Shown here: piece by piece, positions 24,517-33,023 of the stretch
Layout: every line of letters starts with the position of its first letter
Position numbering within the stretch: position 1 is the stretch's first letter
Origin: Bradyrhizobium sp. JYMT SZCCT0180
Lineage (GTDB): Bacteria; Pseudomonadota; Alphaproteobacteria; Rhizobiales; Xanthobacteraceae
Length of the DNA: 64,000 nt
Assembly (NCBI RefSeq): GCF_018130165.1
Contig: NZ_JAFCLZ010000007.1
Coordinates: forward strand, 1 to 64,000
Direction: 5' to 3'
Program-made: the position numbers and the translations under genes
The notes under the pieces: generated by a model
Database searches by the model: none
What the model saw: the letters and a program-made list of their open reading frames with translations, nothing else
Told to the model about the DNA's origin: nothing

Positions 24517-24615
24517 ATGCGTAATCATGACTTCGTGTCTGACGGTTTCCTCGCACTAATCGTAACCGCCCTTGTGATGTTGTGCTCAGGTTGGCTGGTG
24601 CTCGCGTTCAGCTAG
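24517..24615 (+). CDS. Tiny membrane protein (32 aa)
   Basis: MRNHDFVSDGFLALIVTALV and on: one membrane helix. An excellent AGGAGG site lies 6-7 nt before the ATG. Unknown family. Confidence 0.6.
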   Translation: MRNHDFVSDGFLALIVTALVMLCSGWLVLAFS

Positions 24616-24682
24616 GCAGGTCAACCGTGCGCACGAGGGGAAACTAGCTTCCTATGCGGCCGCGTCGCTGACGTGCTTGCTG

Positions 24683-24721
24683 AAAAAAAACGGCCCCAGC
24701 GCGGGGAAGCAACTGGAGCCG
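24683..24721 (-). terminator. GGCCCCAG-type terminator (minus strand)
   Basis: Stem CGGCCCCAG/CTGGAGCCG then eight T on the minus strand. Same hairpin family as the terminators of the small-RNA units at 27.9, 31.5, 40.3 and 48.6 kb; the region before it has only a weak promoter-like match, so it may be a decayed unit. Confidence 0.65.
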
Positions 24722-25071
24722 TAAAGACTTAACGCGCGTCAAATATGGACCTCAAAGTTCGCAAGCGTCTGTACACTTGTGAACGCAGGAACCGGGTTGC
24801 GCGAAATGGGGTGGCGCTGCCAGACGCGTGGAGACCCGTTTCTTCGCGCCACTAGAAGGGCAGTACCTTCCCTCGGGTGCTGGCGACCTCGTTCGCCCGC
24901 ATCGGGCTGGCTGATCGCCACACTGGATCAAAGTGAAGAATCCCGCCTCACCTGCCATGCGCCGTGCGAAGGCTGGCTTCCGTCCGCACGCGAAAAAACG
25001 CCTGATCTCCATATTCGCTCTAGCACTGGAACTTTTCGGCGCGTCCAGCGTGTCTTTGAGGAGAAGGACTA

Positions 25072-25267
25072 TGGCCAAGAGGACGTTTCCCGACAAGGAA
25101 TTGAGCGCAAAGGCAATCAAGGCCCTAATGGACGCCCGGTGCTTGCCTTCCGGTCCCCAACAACTTGCGCTCTCAAGAAGGCAGCCCAGCTTCGCGACGC
25201 CGCCAACTCCTACCATCAGTTGTTCTCGGCCGAGTTCGCAGGGCCAGCGGACCATGCCCGATCCTGA
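25072..25267 (+). pseudogene. Frameshifted small gene (ARxLPSGP-LKKAxQLR family)
   Basis: Frame 1 reads MAKRTFPDKELSAKAIKALM DARCLPSGPQ; a frame change near 25160 leads to CALKKAAQLRDAANSYHQLF and SAEF. Together they match a common small rhizobial family; another copy with a stop codon is at 48199-48372. A strong GGAGAAGG site precedes the ATG. Confidence 0.6.
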
Positions 25268-25493
25268 ATTTACCACATCAGTTTCCGAAAAAGAGGTCGT
25301 GGTTGTTCATGTGAGGCACGGCCACGTCTTCAAATTTCCAATTCTATCAAACGGCACAGTCACGCTGAACGGGTCGCATATCGACCGAAATCCATCGGCC
25401 ACAACAGAGGCCGGGCGATTTTTGTTTGAAGCTCATACCGAAGCGCGAGTCGCCCTGAACCGCGGGCGGTTGGCGAATGAAAAATCAAACTGA
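25255..25493 (+). CDS. Small hypothetical protein (79 aa)
   Basis: MPDPEFTTSVSEKEVVVVHV, then RHGHVFKFPILSNGTVTLNG and a helical acidic/Arg tail. No family recognised. Its start overlaps the end of the frameshifted gene at 25072. Confidence 0.55.
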
Positions 25494-25548
25494 CGCCGGT
25501 TTCTCTGCTCGCTTTCTCTGTTCCTATTGTTGTTTGGTGCCTTTGCCG

Positions 25549-25735
25549 ATGACGGGCGATAATAACAGGCCTTGGACAGCAAGACGATCACCGGCTGCTT
25601 GAATTACGAAACAGCGGCAGATCTTATCTTTCGATAGCAGTGGCCATGAGACGTCCGGTCTCTGCAATTAGAAATCGCCCGTGTATCGTCCGAGCCCCGG
25701 GTAGCCCAGGCAAAATCCACCTCCAGCCATACTGA
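25549..25735 (+). pseudogene. Frameshifted HTH gene, copy of 28119
   Basis: MTGDNNRPWTA, then a one-base insertion, then DDHRLLELRNSGRSYLSIAV AMRR ... SAIRNR. It is a near copy of the minus-strand gene at 28119-28310, in opposite orientation 2.5 kb away. Confidence 0.7.
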
Positions 25736-25792
25736 GAAATGATGCGAACTCCTCGTTCGAACCTACAGACGATTGGAACCGACAGGGCCGGA

Positions 25793-26035
25793 ATGAATCA
25801 ACCTAATCAATCGATTGCAGAAAGCGATCCGTTGGCCGACACCGAACAGAAACCCCAGGTTGGCGATCGCTTTCGTTTAAGCACGCTTGGTGCTGAGCGT
25901 TGCCCGGGGCTCGCAGGCAAGGTAGGTAGGGTCATCAATCGACGGCCCGACAGCAGCATCGTAATTGTTCGTTTCGATGGTAATCGGAATTCAACCTCTC
26001 TCCACCGCGAATACATCGAACCGACCGAGGCCTAG
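25793..26035 (+). CDS. SH3/KOW-like small protein (80 aa)
   Basis: VGDRFRLSTLGAERCPGLAG KVGRV ... VRFDG ... SLHREYIEP. The protein at 41389-41598 has the same plan (VGARFKMSELGATRCRSLAG ... LHRDFITP). The sequence suggests a small beta-barrel of the SH3/KOW sort. Function unknown. Confidence 0.7.
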   Translation: MNQPNQSIAESDPLADTEQKPQVGDRFRLSTLGAERCPGLAGKVGRVINRRPDSSIVIVRFDGNRNSTSLHREYIEPTEA

Positions 26036-26462
26036 GCACAATGATGGAACCGGCGCGTTGGATTTGTAGTCGCGCTGTTGGGCGCGTATGCGGTATCTCC
26101 TCAGCTCACCGTCGGGCCGCCTCATCTCAAGACTAAGGCCACACGGGCGTTACACCGCATGGCCTTTAGCAGGGACTGTCCCGCTCCTCGCAAGGATTTC
26201 GTCACCGGCTAAATACTTGCGGAACAAGCAGAAGCGTTCCCGGCTACTCATCGTACTTTCAAATTTTTTCGTGGATTCCTTGCCCCGGTTCGCGACGACT
26301 TCGTAGCTCGCCTTCGCCCTCGGTAAGGCCGGTGAAACCGGCTTTCTCGAGCGTTACATGCGAGGCAAGGACTATTCCGAGCTGCGCTGCTACCCCTATA
26401 GCCGGCATCGAAAGTGCAAATAAGAACTGGCTCGGTTTGGGACCGGCGGCATCGTCCCGTCT
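26036..26462. other. No intact gene; coding-like remnant
   Basis: At 26315-26422 the plus strand reads LGKAGETGFLERYMRGKDYS ELRCYPYSRHRKCK-stop in an open frame without a start, which looks like the end of a lost gene. Nothing else is supported. Confidence 0.3.
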
Positions 26463-27521
26463 CTACTTGGCGAGCTGATCTTTGGTCATATGAAGCGTCA
26501 CAATGACACCCTCCGCGCTCCAATCGCATGAAATTGATCCGCCAAGGTGGACCGTCATGCCGCGGTTGAGCAGCTTGCTTCCATAACCGCCTTCACCAAT
26601 CGGAGACGCAACCGGCGGGCCACCGCGCTCAGTCCAGACTACCACCACCTCAGTGTCATGAGCAGCGCAGGATATATCCAATGTGCCAGTCGGTGAAGAT
26701 AGCGCGCCATACTTTAGAGAATTGGTGGCTAGTTCATGAATAACGAGCGCGAGCGTTGTGGCTGCTTGCTCGCCCACGCCCATGCGAGGGACTGACACTC
26801 GGACGCGACCGCTAAACGCCCCCATGTCGTCATATGGTGCAAGCAGTACCGTCAACAGATCGCCGAGAAGGGCAGCTTTTCCTCCCTGACCTGGAAGCGG
26901 ACGGACAAGATCATGGGCGCGACCCAACGCGGCGAGCCGATGTGTTAGTTCTTTCGCCATTTCGGCCGTTGTCTTTGCGGACCGCGAAGTAATGGCCGTG
27001 AGACCGGATGCAATGGCTAGCAGATTTTTCACCCGATGGCTCATTTCACCCGCCAGTAGCTCGTGACCTTCCTCAGCCTGCTTACGTCCGGTGACGTCGA
27101 GGAAAATCCCGTACATGATACGACCGACGATATCCGCATCGTTGCCCTGGCCTCGAGCCGACACCCACCTCACCTCCTCGCCGACCATGATTCGGAAGTC
27201 GATTTCATAGGCGCCGATGATAGCGCGTGTGGCCGCAAAAGCGGCTTTCACGCGGTCGCGGTCCGCGGGATGAATATGCGAAGAAAGGTCATCGAACGTC
27301 ACGGATCCGCTGAGCGGCACGCCCCAAAGATGGAAGGCTCTTTCGTCCATCGTGAAGCGATTGGTGTCTACGTTCCACGACCACAGTGCGACTCCCGCAG
27401 CAGCAATCGCCAAACGTAACTGTTCCGCATCCCAGACTGGCATGCCCGACTTCCCCAGGGGCCTTGCGGAAATCTTCGGAACAGGAGCCGCCTCAAACAG
27501 GCTGTCACCTTGCGCTTCCAT
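26463..27521 (-). CDS. PAS-HWE sensor histidine kinase, copy B
   Basis: 352 aa, same length as copy A at 2313-3371, with about 25 scattered, mostly conservative differences. The PAS domain, phospho-acceptor His162 (EMSHRVKNLLA), N-box HELATNSLKYGALS and WTE motif are all kept, so it should be active. Similarity to the copy A locus continues through the upstream region into a response-regulator gene, which here is wrecked (27731-27870). The kinase is therefore under selection without its original partner. Confidence 0.93.
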   Translation of the reverse strand: MEAQGDSLFEAAPVPKISARPLGKSGMPVWDAEQLRLAIAAAGVALWSWNVDTNRFTMDERAFHLWGVPLSGSVTFDDLSSHIHPADRDRVKAAFAATRAIIGAYEIDFRIMVGEEVRWVSARGQGNDADIVGRIMYGIFLDVTGRKQAEEGHELLAGEMSHRVKNLLAIASGLTAITSRSAKTTAEMAKELTHRLAALGRAHDLVRPLPGQGGKAALLGDLLTVLLAPYDDMGAFSGRVRVSVPRMGVGEQAATTLALVIHELATNSLKYGALSSPTGTLDISCAAHDTEVVVVWTERGGPPVASPIGEGGYGSKLLNRGMTVHLGGSISCDWSAEGVIVTLHMTKDQLAK

Positions 27522-27730
27522 GTTTTTTCCTAAGCGATCTGAACTTACCGGGCGCGGACGATTAGGCCGGTAGCAACAGCGATCCAGCTAAACAGGCCGA
27601 GTTGATGATCTGGGAAATCGTAGCATTGGAACCAACTCCGCCGACATCAAATGGTTCGGACAGATGTGTTCGCTTCCCGACAAATCATGGTGTAGGGCCG
27701 GCGCTCATTTAATGGAAAAAACAGACCAAT

Positions 27731-27870
27731 GATTTGAGAAGCGAAACGTGCGGTCGTCCCTTATCGTTGGAGATGAATTGCCGTCCGATTAAACACCGTC
27801 AGAATGATCGAAGAGCAGGATTGAAGTCCAAGAAGCGGCGAACGCAGATGAGCCATTGCAATTCTGGATC
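27731..27870 (+). pseudogene. Decayed response-regulator gene beside kinase copy B
   Basis: Aligns with the first 50 codons of the regulator at 2088-1714. The fourth codon is TGA, and several indels and further stops follow (for example the VEDELLIR region becomes GDELPSD-stop). Orientation relative to the kinase is the same divergent one as in the intact locus. Confidence 0.85.
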
Positions 27871-27908
27871 CAAAGGCCAGGCAGTGCGGAAGGTCTCAAG
27901 CTTGATGC

Positions 27909-27988
27909 AAAAGAAACGGCCCCAGCGCTAAGGGGGAAGCGCGCTGGGGCCGGTTAAGTTGCCCGTGTCCTAATGTCCTTTCAGACAA
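27909..27988 (-). ncRNA. Candidate stress-induced small RNA, unit A
   Basis: Predicted transcript of about 80 nt between the promoter at 27995-28019 and a terminator with a perfect 12-bp stem (CGGCCCCAGCGC/GCGCTGGGGCCG) followed by TTTCTTTT. The only coding potential is a 7-codon frame. It aligns with unit B at 31514-31588 across the body (GTTGATGG..., GGACACG..., GCGCGCTTCCCCC). Confidence 0.55.
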
Positions 27989-27994
27989 ACCATC

Positions 27995-28019
27995 AACGCA
28001 GGGCATTGCCACTTGTTCC
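27995..28019 (-). promoter_or_regulatory. EcfG-type promoter (exact), unit A
   Basis: GGAACAAGTGGCAATGCCCT, i.e. GGAAC-N16-CGTT with CGTT at 27998-27995. The core GGGAACAAGTGGCAATG recurs at 29518, 29942 and 31615 and nearly at 39339. Confidence 0.65.
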
Positions 28020-28118
28020 CGATCACGGATGGCTCATGAAAACGCACCCTTGGCCTGTAGCATCGCGGGAGCCACGGGTTTTTCGCCCAAATGGGTGAGC
28101 GGCCGGAGCGGTAAGGCG

Positions 28119-28310
28119 CTACGCATCGGTCTTCAGCGAGCTTGGGGTGGATCTCGCCCGGGCCCGGACAATACACAGACGACCTCTAATCGCAGAGGCC
28201 GAGCGTCTCATGGCCACCGCTATCGAAAGATAAGATCTGCCGCTGGCTCGTAATTCAAGCAGCCGGCGATCATCCTCCTCCGTCCAAGGCCTGTTCCTAC
28301 TTCCAACCAT
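28119..28310 (-). CDS. Small HTH protein, NRPWTEEDD family (63 aa)
   Basis: MVGSRNRPWTEEDDRRLLEL, RASGRSYLSIAVAMRRSASA IRGRL: a tryptophan-led helix-turn-helix like GcrA/Myb-type small DNA-binding proteins. Copies: 25549-25735 (frameshifted) and 46526-46666 (altered second half). Confidence 0.75.
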   Translation of the reverse strand: MVGSRNRPWTEEDDRRLLELRASGRSYLSIAVAMRRSASAIRGRLCIVRARARSTPSSLKTDA

Positions 28311-28424
28311 CGCAAGTTTCACGACGTCAGGGCGATACGACGTGGCGTTAATTCAAGGCGCAGGGCTCCGTTCCAAAGGGAGGCAAGCGCCGGAACGAAT
28401 TCCTGGGTCGGGGTCTTGCCTTGC

Positions 28425-28664
28425 ATGGGTCTATATTATTTCGACATTCAAATAGGGGACGCACCTCGGTCCGTTGATGAGGAAGGCGAGCGCTTTCCCG
28501 ACCTCGATGCCGCTCGTGTGGAAGCCGGCTTGGCACTTTGCAACTTAGGGCGGGATTTGATGCACACTGGGCAGACGGTATCGGAGATCACGATTTGGGT
28601 CAGAGACGAGATAGGCGAGGTAATGCACGCTAAACTGGAGTTCCGAATAAGCCGACTAAATTGA
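28425..28664 (+). CDS. DUF6894-like small protein (79 aa)
   Basis: MGLYYFDIQIGDAPRSVDEE GERFPDLDAARVEA. The YYFDIxxGD...D.EG.xFxDLDAAR pattern is typical of the family. Ends 6 bp from a convergent family member at 28671. Confidence 0.7.
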   Translation: MGLYYFDIQIGDAPRSVDEEGERFPDLDAARVEAGLALCNLGRDLMHTGQTVSEITIWVRDEIGEVMHAKLEFRISRLN

Positions 28665-28670
28665 CCTAAT

Positions 28671-28880
28671 TCAGCGCGCTGGGGCGATCGGCACTTTACA
28701 TAGATCGTTTCCTTCATCGTCTACCACGACAAGGCAACGAGGAGTTTCCCCGACTTCTACGGCCATCGACTTCGCAATTTGGCGCGCCTTGGCGATCGCA
28801 TCCTCGTTATCTTTACAGTTGAGGCCCCGCGGGTCAGGAATTCGATGTCCATTCGCTAATTCAAAATGATAGTGCGGCAT
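28671..28880 (-). CDS. DUF6894-like small protein (69 aa)
   Basis: MPHYHFELANGHRIPDPRGL NCKDNEDAIAKARQIAKS ... RCLVVVDDEGNDLCKVPI. Full family pattern. Tail-to-tail with 28425. Confidence 0.7.
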   Translation of the reverse strand: MPHYHFELANGHRIPDPRGLNCKDNEDAIAKARQIAKSMAVEVGETPRCLVVVDDEGNDLCKVPIAPAR

Positions 28881-29134
28881 CGATACGTAATGCCGGTGAC
28901 GCATCATTGTTCCCCAAGGGGGCGGCGCCGATCGATGCGGAAGGGCCACCGCTAGCGGACAAGCTGCACGCGCGGCTACATGGTTATTCGGCGGCTGCAA
29001 GATGCGTTGATGCCCCGGCTACTTCCCGTATGGCTGACATTACTTGATCCGTCGCGGTCTGTTGGATCATGTGGCCGTTCCCCCCGAGCCTATGGAACTT
29101 GCTCTGAGCAAGGTCGGAGTGAAGTCGGGTCGAC

Positions 29135-29215
29135 TGACTTTCGATGTCGATCAACTGCCTTCCTCGCCGGCGATGATGACGACTGGCATTTCCAAATGCG
29201 AATACTGACCGGCCG
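29135..29215 (-). pseudogene. Fragment of the alpha/beta hydrolase gene
   Basis: On the minus strand this stretch matches codons around PVVIIAGEND...IDID of the hydrolase at 711-1748 (about 80% over 80 bp by eye). No other part remains. Confidence 0.6.
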
Positions 29216-29384
29216 CGGGGCCGTGATGAGCTTCACCCACGCGCAAACGGCCCCAGCGCTGATACGCAACGCTGCACCAAGGCCGCCAACCCAATGGGGG
29301 TTTTCTCCCGGTCGGAGGCTGAGGAGTCTTCCGGGAGCGCGGAGTCGATTCCTGCCGCGCCGGATCGTTCCTAGCGTCAGGAAG

Positions 29385-29407
29385 AAAGCCCGCCGGTTAG
29401 GCGGGGC
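29385..29407 (-). terminator. GC hairpin terminator
   Basis: AGCCCCGCC-TAACC-GGCGGGCT followed by TTCTTCC on the minus strand; the second of two terminators after unit G. A close relative lies at 32621-32650. Confidence 0.6.
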
Positions 29408-29426
29408 TAAGTCGAGATAAGCATCC

Positions 29427-29492
29427 AAAAACCCGCGCGAGCGGGCAGCTAGAGCCTACAGGTTCAAAGCGGCAGTCCACCCAGACCGAACC
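29427..29492 (-). ncRNA. Candidate small RNA, unit G
   Basis: About 65 nt from the promoter at 29499 to a terminator stem CCCGC-TCGC-GCGGG (29445-29432) followed by five T. The body differs from units A and B; only the promoter core is shared. Confidence 0.4.
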
Positions 29493-29498
29493 TTCAAA

Positions 29499-29522
29499 AA
29501 CGCTGCCATTGCCACTTGTTCC
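29499..29522 (-). promoter_or_regulatory. EcfG-like promoter, 15-nt spacer
   Basis: GGAACAAGTGGCAATGGCAG with CGTT at 29502-29499. The spacer is one base shorter than the consensus, so strength is doubtful, but the core matches the other copies. Confidence 0.45.
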
Positions 29523-29560
29523 CGAAATGAACACCACTAATGTGATCTCGGATATCAGTA

Positions 29561-29653
29561 ATGACACCCCGCGAACGAAAAGACATGCCCTGGCTTTTGA
29601 TGGCGTTTGCACTCGTCATTCTGGTCATCATCTGTGGCGCATTTCTTCGCTGA
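29561..29653 (+). CDS. Tiny membrane protein (30 aa)
   Basis: MTPRERKDMPWLLMAFALVI then LVIICGAFLR: charged N-terminus, one membrane helix, basic end. The ribosome site is weak. Confidence 0.45.
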   Translation: MTPRERKDMPWLLMAFALVILVIICGAFLR

Positions 29654-29921
29654 TCTTAAGCGGTAACGTCTGCCAGTGGCCGCTAATTCTTGCGGTCGAC
29701 ATGGTGGAATTCTCCTGCCGTATAGATATGGCCGGCGGCTTCGAACCTCGTCACGGAGGTCGTTTGCTGTCTTGATGGCGTCCGCGGGCGCATCTAATTC
29801 CATTCGGCCCGCCAGATCGCCGTCACCGCGACGAGATCGCCAGCGCGTTCCTTACCGGCCACCAAAAATGGGAAGGCCCAGCATGGGGTTCCGTGTGCCG
29901 CCTTGCCGCGAAATAAAGCGA

Positions 29922-29946
29922 AACTCGGTCATTGCCACTTGTTCCC
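29922..29946 (-). promoter_or_regulatory. EcfG-like promoter core, weak -10
   Basis: GGAACAAGTGGCAATGACCG then AGTTT; the -10 is not a good match at 16 nt (GTTT). No clear terminator or gene follows, so this may be a scar of the repeated unit. Confidence 0.3.
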
Positions 29947-30120
29947 GACATTCCAAGCAACCTTGTCCTCTCACGGACGTATTCTCCGACTGGGGCATTG
30001 CAATTCCCAGACTGGTGCAGCGCCGCCAAGCATTATTCAGCTTGGTGGCGTTGTGCTTGGACGGCCCATTTCGGCCGCCAATTCAGTTCATTCTTTGGAT
30101 CGAACGAGAACTTGATTTGA

Positions 30121-30320
30121 TGTGCATGAGAGTGCCGACATCTGTTCGGACTTCATTTGAGTTGAAGCCCCAACGGACGCCTCAAGACGTCTCGAGAGCC
30201 CGCATCGAGGGGACACTTCGCACTATCGGTTGGATTCATAAAGCTCCGCGGGGGAGACCGGGGAAACGTTGCAACGGTGCGGCCTCCCCTTGGCGTCATA
30301 CCGCTAACCCATTTGGGTGA
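30121..30320 (+). CDS. Possible basic protein (66 aa)
   Basis: MCMRVPTSVRTSFELKPQRT, then Arg/Pro-rich sequence. It has no family and no good ribosome site; it precedes the zinc-ribbon gene by 6 bp, which is the main support. Confidence 0.25.
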
Positions 30321-30326
30321 GGCGCC

Positions 30327-30575
30327 TTGTCCGCCGAGTGCAGCGAAAAACTATCAGGACCGGAGACGCCCGAGGAGCGCAGGTGCCGGTGTGGAGCACA
30401 GCCCAAAGTGGTCCGCAAGATAATGGACTCAACGCGTGGCCTCACAGTACGAATGTTTGAATGTCAGTGCGGCGAACGCAGCTTGCTGGAGCAAGCGTCG
30501 GCCTACCGGAAGCTAGCAGCTAAGCAGGCTAAGGATTTTGGCTTGCCACCGCCCAGCGCGCCTGAAGTCACATAA
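30327..30575 (+). CDS. Small zinc-ribbon protein (82 aa)
   Basis: CRCG and CQCG knuckles 29 residues apart, then a helical tail (EQASAYRKLAAKQAKDFGLP). TTG start after GGGTGAGG. Role unknown. Confidence 0.55.
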   Translation: MSAECSEKLSGPETPEERRCRCGAQPKVVRKIMDSTRGLTVRMFECQCGERSLLEQASAYRKLAAKQAKDFGLPPPSAPEVT

Positions 30576-30681
30576 GGCGGGCATCTTGCCAATCCGTTGT
30601 GGTTGGAACGGGCGCCGGCCTTCGAAATTGTAAACCTGTGCCGGACAGCTCCTCCGGCACGACCTCTCGAAGCCGACGGCC

Positions 30682-30855
30682 TCAGCTTGCCTCCCGCGCT
30701 GGGGCCGTCTCATATGGCAACGTCTTGAGCCGGTTCTCGGCATCGGCCATCGCCTCCGCCTTCCGCGCCTTCTGAATCAAAACGCCCTGTTCTCGACCAG
30801 GCTTGATGCGGCCGGCCGCAGCTCGCGCGTCTTCCGCAAACTTCAGAAGGCGCAT
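30682..30855 (-). CDS. Small helical protein (57 aa)
   Basis: MRLLKFAEDARAAAGRIKPG REQGVLIQKARKAEAMADAE. Same plan as the 14544/40921 family. The open frame extends upstream without similarity. Confidence 0.55.
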   Translation of the reverse strand: MRLLKFAEDARAAAGRIKPGREQGVLIQKARKAEAMADAENRLKTLPYETAPAREAS

Positions 30856-30917
30856 TTCCAATGAAGTCGATGGCCTTGTCCGATTGCGTGTTATCACACA
30901 CCTCGCAATATCGCGGG

Positions 30918-31135
30918 CTATCGGGCCGCTCGCGCCCGCTTTTTCTCGACCCACACTCCCTTGAATTTTTTCGCCGCCTTAGCCTTCTTTGCCGGCTTCT
31001 TCACTGCCATGAACTCGCCGCCCTTCTTGCTGCGCTTGGTCCATGCGGTGGCGCCGCCGAGCGTGGTTTCACCTGCGATCGCTTCTTCACTGCACCCTTG
31101 CGTCCATTGTCGCCTTTGGGCTTGTTGACTGCCAT
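30918..31135 (-). pseudogene. Frameshifted basic protein, NKPKGDN family
   Basis: Starts MAVNKPKGDNGRKGAVKKRS QVK; loss of one A then moves the reading to TTLGGATAWTKRSKKGGEFM AVKKPAKKAKAAKKFKG. An intact but shorter relative is at 47336-47509. These Lys/Ala-rich proteins look nucleoid- or RNA-binding. Confidence 0.7.
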
Positions 31136-31420
31136 TCTTCGTCTCCTTGACCGCCGCGGGAAAAGCACGCGACCGGGCAAAAGGTTCCAATGGAGGAACG
31201 AGCACGCCTAAGAACGTTGTAGGGTGGAACCAAGAGCGCGTGGCCATCATGTTGGAGCTACTAGCGTTGGCAACCGCCGCCGTGTTGATCCCGACAGTCG
31301 ACGTGCTTGGCCTGTTCAGGCTTGCTGAATTGAAACGGCCGAAGGCCTACAAACCCCGCCCCGCGTTGACGAATGGCTCGCGTCTGAGGAGCTGCATTCG
31401 CCAAACTAAAGGAGGCGGCC

Positions 31421-31537
31421 ATGCTCGCGGTTGTCGCAACACTCTGCGGCCTGGTGACCCTCGCCGCAATGATGGGGTCGATGACCTTGGCCGACCACAT
31501 GGCCGCAGACGCAAAAAAGGCGGCACCGGCGCTCTAG
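31421..31537 (+). CDS. Tiny membrane protein (38 aa)
   Basis: MLAVVATLCGLVTLAAMMGS then MTLADHMAADAKKAAPAL. One membrane helix and a polar tail. AAAGGAGG lies 6 nt before the ATG. Its last codons overlap, on the other strand, the terminator of unit B. Confidence 0.6.
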   Translation: MLAVVATLCGLVTLAAMMGSMTLADHMAADAKKAAPAL

Positions 31538-31588
31538 GGGGAAGCGCGCCGAGGCCGGCCGAGGTGTCCGTATCTGTCTTAACAGATG
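31514..31588 (-). ncRNA. Candidate stress-induced small RNA, unit B
   Basis: About 75 nt between the promoter at 31595 and a terminator stem CGGCCTCGGCGCG ... CGCCGGTGCCG followed by CCTTTTTT. Body and terminator loop (GCGCTTCCCCCTA) align with unit A, showing common origin. Confidence 0.5.
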
Positions 31589-31594
31589 ACCACC

Positions 31595-31619
31595 AACACC
31601 GATCATTGCCACTTGTTCC
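31595..31619 (-). promoter_or_regulatory. EcfG-like promoter, unit B
   Basis: GGAACAAGTGGCAATGATCG G then TGTT: GGAAC-N16-TGTT, one mismatch to the consensus. Confidence 0.5.
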
Positions 31620-31852
31620 GATTTTTGTCGCGCAGTGTCGTAGCGAACTGACAGCCTTACGCGACGGATGCGATCGGCTTTTCCAACAGGAAGACGTGGC
31701 GACAGTGAGCGGCCCCCCGCACCGTTAAAGTTCGGACCGTGCCTGGCACTGATTCAATCAATATGGCGCGCTGTGTGTCATCCGCGCTACAGCAAATTTT
31801 GCGCATTGCGCGCTAGCTGCAGAGACAAAGTATGAAACCTGAAAGAACAGAA

Positions 31853-32551
31853 ATGAAAAAGTTCCTCCTTGCTACTGTCGCCTTTGCCGCCTTGGCAGGT
31901 ACAGCATCGGCAGCTGACATGGCCGCCCGTCCCTACACTAAAGCCCCAATGATGCAAGCCTCCCCGATTTACAACTGGACTGGCTTTTACATCGGTGGTC
32001 ACGTCGGCGGCGCGTTCGGTGGCGACAACAACATTCTGGCTCCCGGCTTCACCGGCACCAACGGCAACGACGGTGTGTTCATGGGCGGCGTGCAGGTTGG
32101 TTACGACCACCAGTTCGCACCGAACTGGGTACTCGGCCTTGAAGCGAACTACAGCTTCCTCGACACCAACAACAATCCCTTCGTCAACCGCGGATTAGGT
32201 TCGGTCACCGGCCGCCTTGGCTACACGTGGGGTCCGGCGCTGGTGTACGTCAAGGGCGGTTATGCCTGGGCTGACTCCCGCCTCACCAACGGTTTCGGCG
32301 GCGGCACCTTTTCAAACGACGGCGGCGGTCGCGACGGCTACACCGTCGGCGGCGGTCTCGAATACCTGTTCACCCAGAATTGGTCGGGCAAAATCGAATA
32401 CCAGTACTACGATTTCGGTACCCGGAACGCTCTCTTCACCAGCGCTGCTGGCGTGGTCACCGCTGTCGGGTTCCGCAACGACGAGCACACGATCAAGGCC
32501 GGCCTGAACTACCGGTTCGGTTGGGGCAACGCGGCGGCTTCTCGCTACTGA
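31853..32551 (+). CDS. Omp25/RopB-like outer-membrane beta-barrel protein
   Basis: 232 aa. Signal peptide MKKFLLATVAFAALAGTASA, then YNWTGFYIGGHVGGAFGGDN and eight alternating amphipathic strands, ending in the C-terminal aromatic strand (LNYRFGWGN ... RY). This is the small porin-like barrel family abundant in alphaproteobacterial outer membranes. ATG at 31853 is preferred to 31832 because it begins the signal peptide. A strong terminator follows at 32576. Confidence 0.92.
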   Translation: MKKFLLATVAFAALAGTASAADMAARPYTKAPMMQASPIYNWTGFYIGGHVGGAFGGDNNILAPGFTGTNGNDGVFMGGVQVGYDHQFAPNWVLGLEANYSFLDTNNNPFVNRGLGSVTGRLGYTWGPALVYVKGGYAWADSRLTNGFGGGTFSNDGGGRDGYTVGGGLEYLFTQNWSGKIEYQYYDFGTRNALFTSAAGVVTAVGFRNDEHTIKAGLNYRFGWGNAAASRY

Positions 32552-32575
32552 GGCTTACTAAGATGAAGATTAAAA

Positions 32576-32604
32576 GGGTCAGCCGTCAGGCTGGCCCTTT
32601 TTTT
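32576..32604 (+). terminator. Rho-independent terminator of the porin gene
   Basis: GGGTCAGCC-GTCA-GGCTGGCCC followed by seven T, 25 bp after the porin stop codon. Confidence 0.9.
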
Positions 32605-32620
32605 CATCCAACGCTTGGCA

Positions 32621-32650
32621 GACGAAAAACCCCGCCGGTTAGGGCGGGGC
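32621..32650 (-). terminator. Terminator (minus strand)
   Basis: GCCCCGCC-CTAACC-GGCGGGG then TTTTT on the minus strand, placed to end the gene at 32663-33004. Related to the hairpin at 29385. Confidence 0.65.
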
Positions 32651-32662
32651 TAAGTCGGGGTA

Positions 32663-33004
32663 TCATTGCTTTTTTAGCCCGAGTGAGGCTGCTGACACCT
32701 TAATAACATAGCCGGCACAGTCGATCGCTTTTCTTGCATACTTGTCCCGCATGCGTGCAAATGGAGGGCAAGAACTGTCTCCCCCTTGCAACATGGAGAA
32801 TGTTCCGCTTCTTGGAACACTAAATGTAACTTCCGCGATCGAAAATCTTGCGGCAGCCTCGGCGTTATCGGGACTGGGAGTCCGCATTGCACTGACATTC
32901 AATTTTCCCGGCAAGGCCGCAGCGCGCGACGCACTGTGGCCTCTTTCATTGGCCAGCAACCCGGCGCAAAAATAGCGGATTGCTAGACGTCTGCATTGCC
33001 ACAT
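32663..33004 (-). CDS. Hypothetical protein (up to 113 aa)
   Basis: Region PRSGTFSMLQGGDSSCPPFA RMRDKYARKAIDCAGYVIK looks coding, with two Cys. The correct start is uncertain (33004 or 32887). A good terminator right after its stop supports expression. No family recognised. Confidence 0.45.
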   Translation of the reverse strand: MWQCRRLAIRYFCAGLLANERGHSASRAAALPGKLNVSAMRTPSPDNAEAAARFSIAEVTFSVPRSGTFSMLQGGDSSCPPFARMRDKYARKAIDCAGYVIKVSAASLGLKKQ

Positions 33005-33023
33005 TCAAACTGACCCAATGTGG

